Source of the DNA: Saprospiraceae bacterium
GTDB lineage: Bacteria > Bacteroidota > Bacteroidia > Chitinophagales > Saprospiraceae
Reading direction: 5' to 3'
Assembly: GCA_027009605.1 (NCBI GenBank)
Contig: JALVCY010000048.1
Location: 1-17,727 of the forward strand
DNA: 17,727 bases
A model generated the notes under the pieces. It was given only the letters and a program-made list of their open reading frames with translations, did no database searches and was not told the DNA's origin. Shown piece after piece: positions 14,640-17,727 of the stretch. The position numbers were made by a program, and so were the translations under genes. Every line of letters starts with the position of its first letter. The first letter of the stretch is position 1.

Positions 14640-14741
14640 AAAATAAACTCCCCGGAAATAATTCACCCCAAAAGTTAGCAGTAGATGATTTCGCCATGTT
14701 GTTTTAGGGAACCCTTTGGTGAAGTCATCTCTGCTTTTTTT
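14640..14741 (+). ncRNA. Candidate small RNA ending in a strong terminator
   Basis: A transcript started by the box at 14626 would be about 100 nt. It would have a single-stranded pyrimidine/adenine-rich 5' part and a long terminal hairpin with a seven-T tail. It contains no good ORF. The alternative is that this is simply the recJ terminator, 175 bases after its stop, with no separate RNA. Confidence 0.35.
14677..14741 (+). terminator. Long intrinsic terminator hairpin
   Basis: AGCAG (14677-14681) pairs with CTGCT (14731-14735). After one bulged T, AGATGATTTCGCCA (14683-14696) pairs with TGGTGAAGTCATCT (14717-14730), including two G-U wobbles. That is 19 base pairs, with a secondary AGGG/CCCT mini-stem in the loop. 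The tail is seven T (14735-14741). It works only on the plus strand. Confidence 0.85.
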
Positions 14742-14769
14742 GCTATTTCTCAACGTTATTTCTTGTAGT

Positions 14770-14808
14770 TATACGCAGATTTAATTCCCGCAGATATACG
14801 CAGATTTA
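14770..14808. repeat. Direct repeat TATACGCAGATTTA, period 25
   Basis: TATACGCAGATTTA occurs at 14770-14783 and again at 14795-14808, with a CGCAGATATA overlap between them. From memory, such CGCAGATTTA repeats are scattered in many environmental genomes. Confidence 0.6.
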
Positions 14809-14828
14809 TTTTCTTTCTAGGCTAGCTT

Positions 14829-14968
14829 CACTACTCACCACTCATCTCTCACCACTCACTACTCATCTTTCATCTCTCACTACTCACTACTCACTACTCA
14901 TCTTTCATCTCTCACCACTCACTACTCATCTTTCATCTCTCACTACTCACTACTCACTACTCACTACT
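14829..14968. repeat. Heptanucleotide satellite, 20 units
   Basis: Twenty uninterrupted heptamers in perfect register, of four kinds: CACTACT (10), CACCACT (3), CATCTCT (4) and CATCTTT (3). CATCTTT is always followed by CATCTCT, so higher-order blocks exist. The tract is followed (14969-15200) by looser CAACTTCTT / CAACTAGCG modules. No stop codon occurs on the plus strand of the CACTACT units, which explains spurious open frames here; I see no gene between 14503 and 15264. Confidence 0.9.
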
Positions 14969-15227
14969 CAACTTCTTCAACTAGCGCAGCGAATCAACTA
15001 GCGAAGCTTGCGAGCGAATCAACTTCTTCAACTAAAACCCAAACAGAATTCCAAATATCCAATGATGAGTAAAACCCAAACAAAACCCCAAATCGTCTCA
15101 ACCTGCGAAGCACTCAACCACGAAGTCCGAATCCACGATAGTAATCGGGACGAGTTCTCAACCCAGAGAGCCGTAGGCGAACGTCTCAACTTCTTCAACC
15201 ATTTTCAACAATTATCCCCAAATCTAT

Positions 15228-15235
15228 GTTACTTT
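15228..15235 (+). promoter_or_regulatory. Weak candidate -7 box (TTACTTTG) for fahA
   Basis: TTACTTTG differs from TAnnTTTG at one base and lies 30 bases before the fahA start. It is the only candidate close to the gene. Confidence 0.25.
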
Positions 15236-15264
15236 GCAGTGCATCTTGAATAAAAACTCAAATC

Positions 15265-16530
15265 ATGTCTGCAACACCAGTCCCCGACTCCATCCCCCAG
15301 CCTTCGTCAAAGAGCGATTTTAGTATCCATAATATCCCATTTGGCATCTTTTCCACGAGACAAGACCCAACACCTAGGGCTTGCACTGCCTATGGAGATT
15401 ATGTGATTGATTTGAAAATTATGCATGGTTTGGCCTTTTTTAAGCATCTTGACTTTCCGGTGGATGTTTTTGCGCAAGCCACGCTTAATGACTTTATTGC
15501 TTTGGGTAAGGAGACGACATCGGCAGTACGCCATCAAGTACAAAATTTGTTGAAGGATGACCGGGCATTTGGGATTTTCTTCAATTATTGTGCGGTGCCG
15601 ATGGAAGAAGCCATTATGCATCTGCCTATTAAGATTGGGGATTACACTGATTTCTACTCCAGTATTGAGCATGCGACGAATGTAGGTTGCCTATTTAGAG
15701 ACCCTGAAAATGCGTTGCTTCCCAATTGGAAAAGAATGCCCATCGGCTACCATGGCCGGGCCTCTTCGATTGTTGTATCGGGTACACCGGTTAGGCGGCC
15801 ATTAGGTCAGTCTCGCCCATTGGAAGAAGGTGGAACACCACAGTTTGGGCCGTCGAAGTTGTTGGATTTTGAGTTGGAGATGGGCTTTGTTATCGGCCAA
15901 TCTACTAAATTAGGTCAGCGCATACCGGTTGAGCAAGCAGAAGATTATATTTTTGGGATGGTCTTGTTTAATGATTGGTCGGCACGAGATATTCAAGGGT
16001 GGGAATATGTCCCATTAGGGCCGTTTTTAGGTAAGAATTTTGCTTCAACGATGAGCCCATGGATAGTGACCATGGAAGCCTTGGAGCCGTTTCGGGTGGA
16101 CGGGCCGGAACAAGATCCACCGGTTTTGCCCTATTTGGCCTTTTCAGGAAAGAAAAACTATGATATACACTTGGAAGTGGTTATTCATACGGATGATTTT
16201 GATGCGACGGTTTGCCAATCTAATTTTAAGTACATGTATTGGAATATGCCCCAGCAATTGGCGCATCATACGGTAAATGGATGTAATGTAAATGTCGGAG
16301 ATATGTATGCGTCCGGCACAATCAGCGGCAAAACCAAAACATCCTACGGCTCCATGCTGGAATTGAGCTGGCGGGGAACCCATCCTTTGCCGATGCCTGA
16401 TGGGTCAGAACGTAGATTTATCCATGACGGCGATACGGTGATTATGCGGGGATATGCGGAAAAAGATGGGATAAGAGTGGGCTTTGGAGAAGCCGCAGGC
16501 AAGGTGTTACCGGCAGAAGAGATGGCTTGA
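15265..16530 (+). CDS. fahA: Fumarylacetoacetase
   Basis: Last enzyme of tyrosine/homogentisate breakdown; it hydrolyses 4-fumarylacetoacetate to fumarate and acetoacetate in the cytosol. It has 421 residues, the normal length of FAH. Seen: an N-terminal SH3-like domain with IPFGIFSTRQDPTPR (24-38) and TDFYSSIEHATNVG (128-141), holding metal ligand Asp129 and catalytic His136. RMPIGYHGRASS (157-168) follows. Glu203 and Glu205 in DFELEM, and Asp237 in NDWSARDIQGWEYVPLGPFL, are the other metal ligands, and GTISG lies at 351-355. These correspond to human Asp126, His133, Glu199, Glu201 and Asp233. The start at 15265 gives a short Pro/Ser-rich tail before the domain. No other tyrosine-catabolic gene is in the window. 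The next gene overlaps its stop by one base (TGATG). Confidence 0.96.
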   Translation: MSATPVPDSIPQPSSKSDFSIHNIPFGIFSTRQDPTPRACTAYGDYVIDLKIMHGLAFFKHLDFPVDVFAQATLNDFIALGKETTSAVRHQVQNLLKDDRAFGIFFNYCAVPMEEAIMHLPIKIGDYTDFYSSIEHATNVGCLFRDPENALLPNWKRMPIGYHGRASSIVVSGTPVRRPLGQSRPLEEGGTPQFGPSKLLDFELEMGFVIGQSTKLGQRIPVEQAEDYIFGMVLFNDWSARDIQGWEYVPLGPFLGKNFASTMSPWIVTMEALEPFRVDGPEQDPPVLPYLAFSGKKNYDIHLEVVIHTDDFDATVCQSNFKYMYWNMPQQLAHHTVNGCNVNVGDMYASGTISGKTKTSYGSMLELSWRGTHPLPMPDGSERRFIHDGDTVIMRGYAEKDGIRVGFGEAAGKVLPAEEMA

Positions 16531-17727
16531 TGAAAAACAAATTTTGGTTACAGGTCGGCTTTTTTCATTTTATCCTAATCGCTATAATCGGCTTGTTGAT
16601 TCGGTTGATTTTTGCCGGCCAAGAAGTGGGTTTCCCGTATAAAAACCTAGTGCATGCACATTCTCATGTAGGTTTTTTGGGGTGGGTTTCGATGGCTATC
16701 TTTGTCGGCTTGATTGCTCAGTTTACACCGGATGCCAGGTTGGACAAAACGTATCAACGGATTTTTATAGTGACAGAAATCTCCATTTTGGGGATGCTTT
16801 TTAGTTTTCCGGTACAAGGATATGGCTTGTATTCTATTAGTTTTTCGACGTTATATTTGTTGGCATCTTATTGGTTTGCATGGGTCTTTTACAAGGAGCT
16901 CAAAAAGCTTCCTTCGGGGCTCACTTCCGTAAAATTTGCCAAAGCCGGGCTGTTTTATTTAGTACTGTCTAGCTTAGGGCCTTGGGGCTTGGGGCCGGTG
17001 ATGGCAACCGGTCACGGCAAGGAGAATATCTATTACTTAATTATTTTCTTTTACTTGCACTTTTTGTATAACGGAGCGATTATTATGGCCTTTTTCGCCA
17101 TGATTTTTAAGTCTATTGAAGATTACGGACTTGCGTCCAAACGGCTATCCAAAGTAGGTGGGCGCATTTTTCTTTTGACTAATATGGCTGTTATACCGAC
17201 CTATTTGTTATCGACGTTATGGACTAAACCGCCGGGCGTCTTCTATTGGGTTGGGGGCGGTTTTGCCTTGGTTCAAATTGTAGCATTTGGGTATTTCCTA
17301 CCTTTCGGAAAAAAGATATTGGAACGGCTTAGGACCCAGCACAAAATAGCCTATCGGCTGCTCTCGCTCTCCGGCATTGCTTTTACTCTAAAATTAATCT
17401 TTCAACTGCTCTCTGCTTTTCCTTTTTTTGTGAACCAAATTGCGACACTCAAAAGCACCGTAGTCATGGGTTATATTCATTTGGTGACCCTTGGCATTAT
17501 CAGTCTGTTTTTAATCGGTTGGTTTTTGATGTTGGGTGGATTTTCGGCAAAAACATTACTCGCTAAGGTGGGCATTTGGATTTTTGTTATCGGCGTATTA
17601 AGTAGTGAGTCTTTGCTTTTTGGTCAAGGTGTATTAATTTGGACGGAATCCAATTTGGTTTCTAATTATGCCGGATGGATGGCCGGGGTGAGTAGTTTGA
17701 TGCCCTTCGGTTTGATTCTTTTTTTGG
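16530..17727 (+). CDS. Multispanning membrane protein with HAHSH motif, heme-copper oxidase subunit I-like (partial)
   Basis: It starts at ATG 16530, sharing one base with the fahA stop, and stays open for 399 codons to the window edge. Seen: about 10-11 hydrophobic segments. LVHAHSHVGFLGWVSMAIF (41-59) resembles the His-bearing second helix of heme-copper oxidase subunit I. FYLHFLYNGAIIMAFF (about 176-191) and VVMGYIHLVTLGIISLF are further membrane segments with a central His. No HPEVY-like and no HH copper-site motif is visible, so a normal oxidase activity is unlikely. It may bind heme only or be a distant relative. From memory similar proteins with HAHSHV and LHFxYNG are conserved in Bacteroidota without known function. 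Translational coupling with fahA is suggested by the overlap. Confidence 0.6.
   Translation, partial: MKNKFWLQVGFFHFILIAIIGLLIRLIFAGQEVGFPYKNLVHAHSHVGFLGWVSMAIFVGLIAQFTPDARLDKTYQRIFIVTEISILGMLFSFPVQGYGLYSISFSTLYLLASYWFAWVFYKELKKLPSGLTSVKFAKAGLFYLVLSSLGPWGLGPVMATGHGKENIYYLIIFFYLHFLYNGAIIMAFFAMIFKSIEDYGLASKRLSKVGGRIFLLTNMAVIPTYLLSTLWTKPPGVFYWVGGGFALVQIVAFGYFLPFGKKILERLRTQHKIAYRLLSLSGIAFTLKLIFQLLSAFPFFVNQIATLKSTVVMGYIHLVTLGIISLFLIGWFLMLGGFSAKTLLAKVGIWIFVIGVLSSESLLFGQGVLIWTESNLVSNYAGWMAGVSSLMPFGLILFL

Noticed and set aside
14071..14697. 208-codon open frame on the minus strand over the end of recJ
   Set aside because: Antisense shadow of recJ extended into the intergenic hairpin; no recognisable product.
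14829..14968. Possible CRISPR array
   Set aside because: The tract is a head-to-tail heptamer satellite without spacers; units are far too short for CRISPR repeats and no cas genes are present.
15008..15253. 81-codon open frame upstream of fahA
   Set aside because: It needs a TTG start, lies in degenerate CAACTTCTT-type repeat DNA, has no recognisable domain and is low in complexity. It is open because the repeat lacks stops.

Overview
The window looks like a chromosomal segment of a Bacteroidota bacterium, possibly of the Saprospiria. The reasons are the birA / rsfS / ftsH neighbourhood, which is characteristic of that phylum, several TAnnTTTG -7 boxes (the Bacteroidota primary sigma factor promoter, twice with TTG exactly 20 bases upstream), the absence of obvious Shine-Dalgarno sequences, and a TPR/PD40/carboxypeptidase-regulatory-like surface protein typical of the group. 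The class-level placement is inference.

Layout. Positions 1-1740 (minus) hold most of a bacterial SLC12-type cation-chloride cotransporter whose C-terminus runs off the window. Upstream on the same strand is birA (1813-2577). Divergently, on the plus strand, come rsfS (2816-3193, TTG start) and ftsH (3428-5437), a translation-silencing plus protein-quality-control pair. After an intrinsic terminator and a 162-bp mobile-looking repeat comes a 640-residue exported TPR/PD40 protein with a SPOR-like C-terminus (6073-7995). On the minus strand are a PhnA/YjdM-family zinc-ribbon protein (8277-8840) and a tRNA-Val(UAC) (8935-9009) with a clear promoter and terminator.

From about 9100 to 12100 the DNA is a repeat field. 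At least three related, roughly 100-bp interspersed elements with imperfect terminal inverted repeats, plus two fragments, surround a lone GT-C-type membrane glycosyltransferase gene (9760-11571). The field also holds a 57-nt near-perfect hairpin repeat whose first 40 nt are identical to a copy near 5520, and four REP-like units in inverted arrangement. Downstream are a well-marked promoter driving a 23-codon single-membrane-segment ORF (12463-12534) and recJ (12766-14502). Then come a strong hairpin plus U-tract with a -7 box just upstream (terminator or small RNA, 14626-14741), a 20-unit heptanucleotide satellite (14829-14968), fahA fumarylacetoacetase (15265-16530) and, overlapping it by one base, a multispanning membrane protein with a HAHSH motif that runs off the right edge.

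The housekeeping genes (birA, rsfS, ftsH, recJ, fahA, tRNA-Val) are all intact. I did not see a clear defence system, prophage, CRISPR array or transposase. The most unusual content is in the non-coding DNA: several repeat families, one candidate small RNA and one candidate small membrane peptide.
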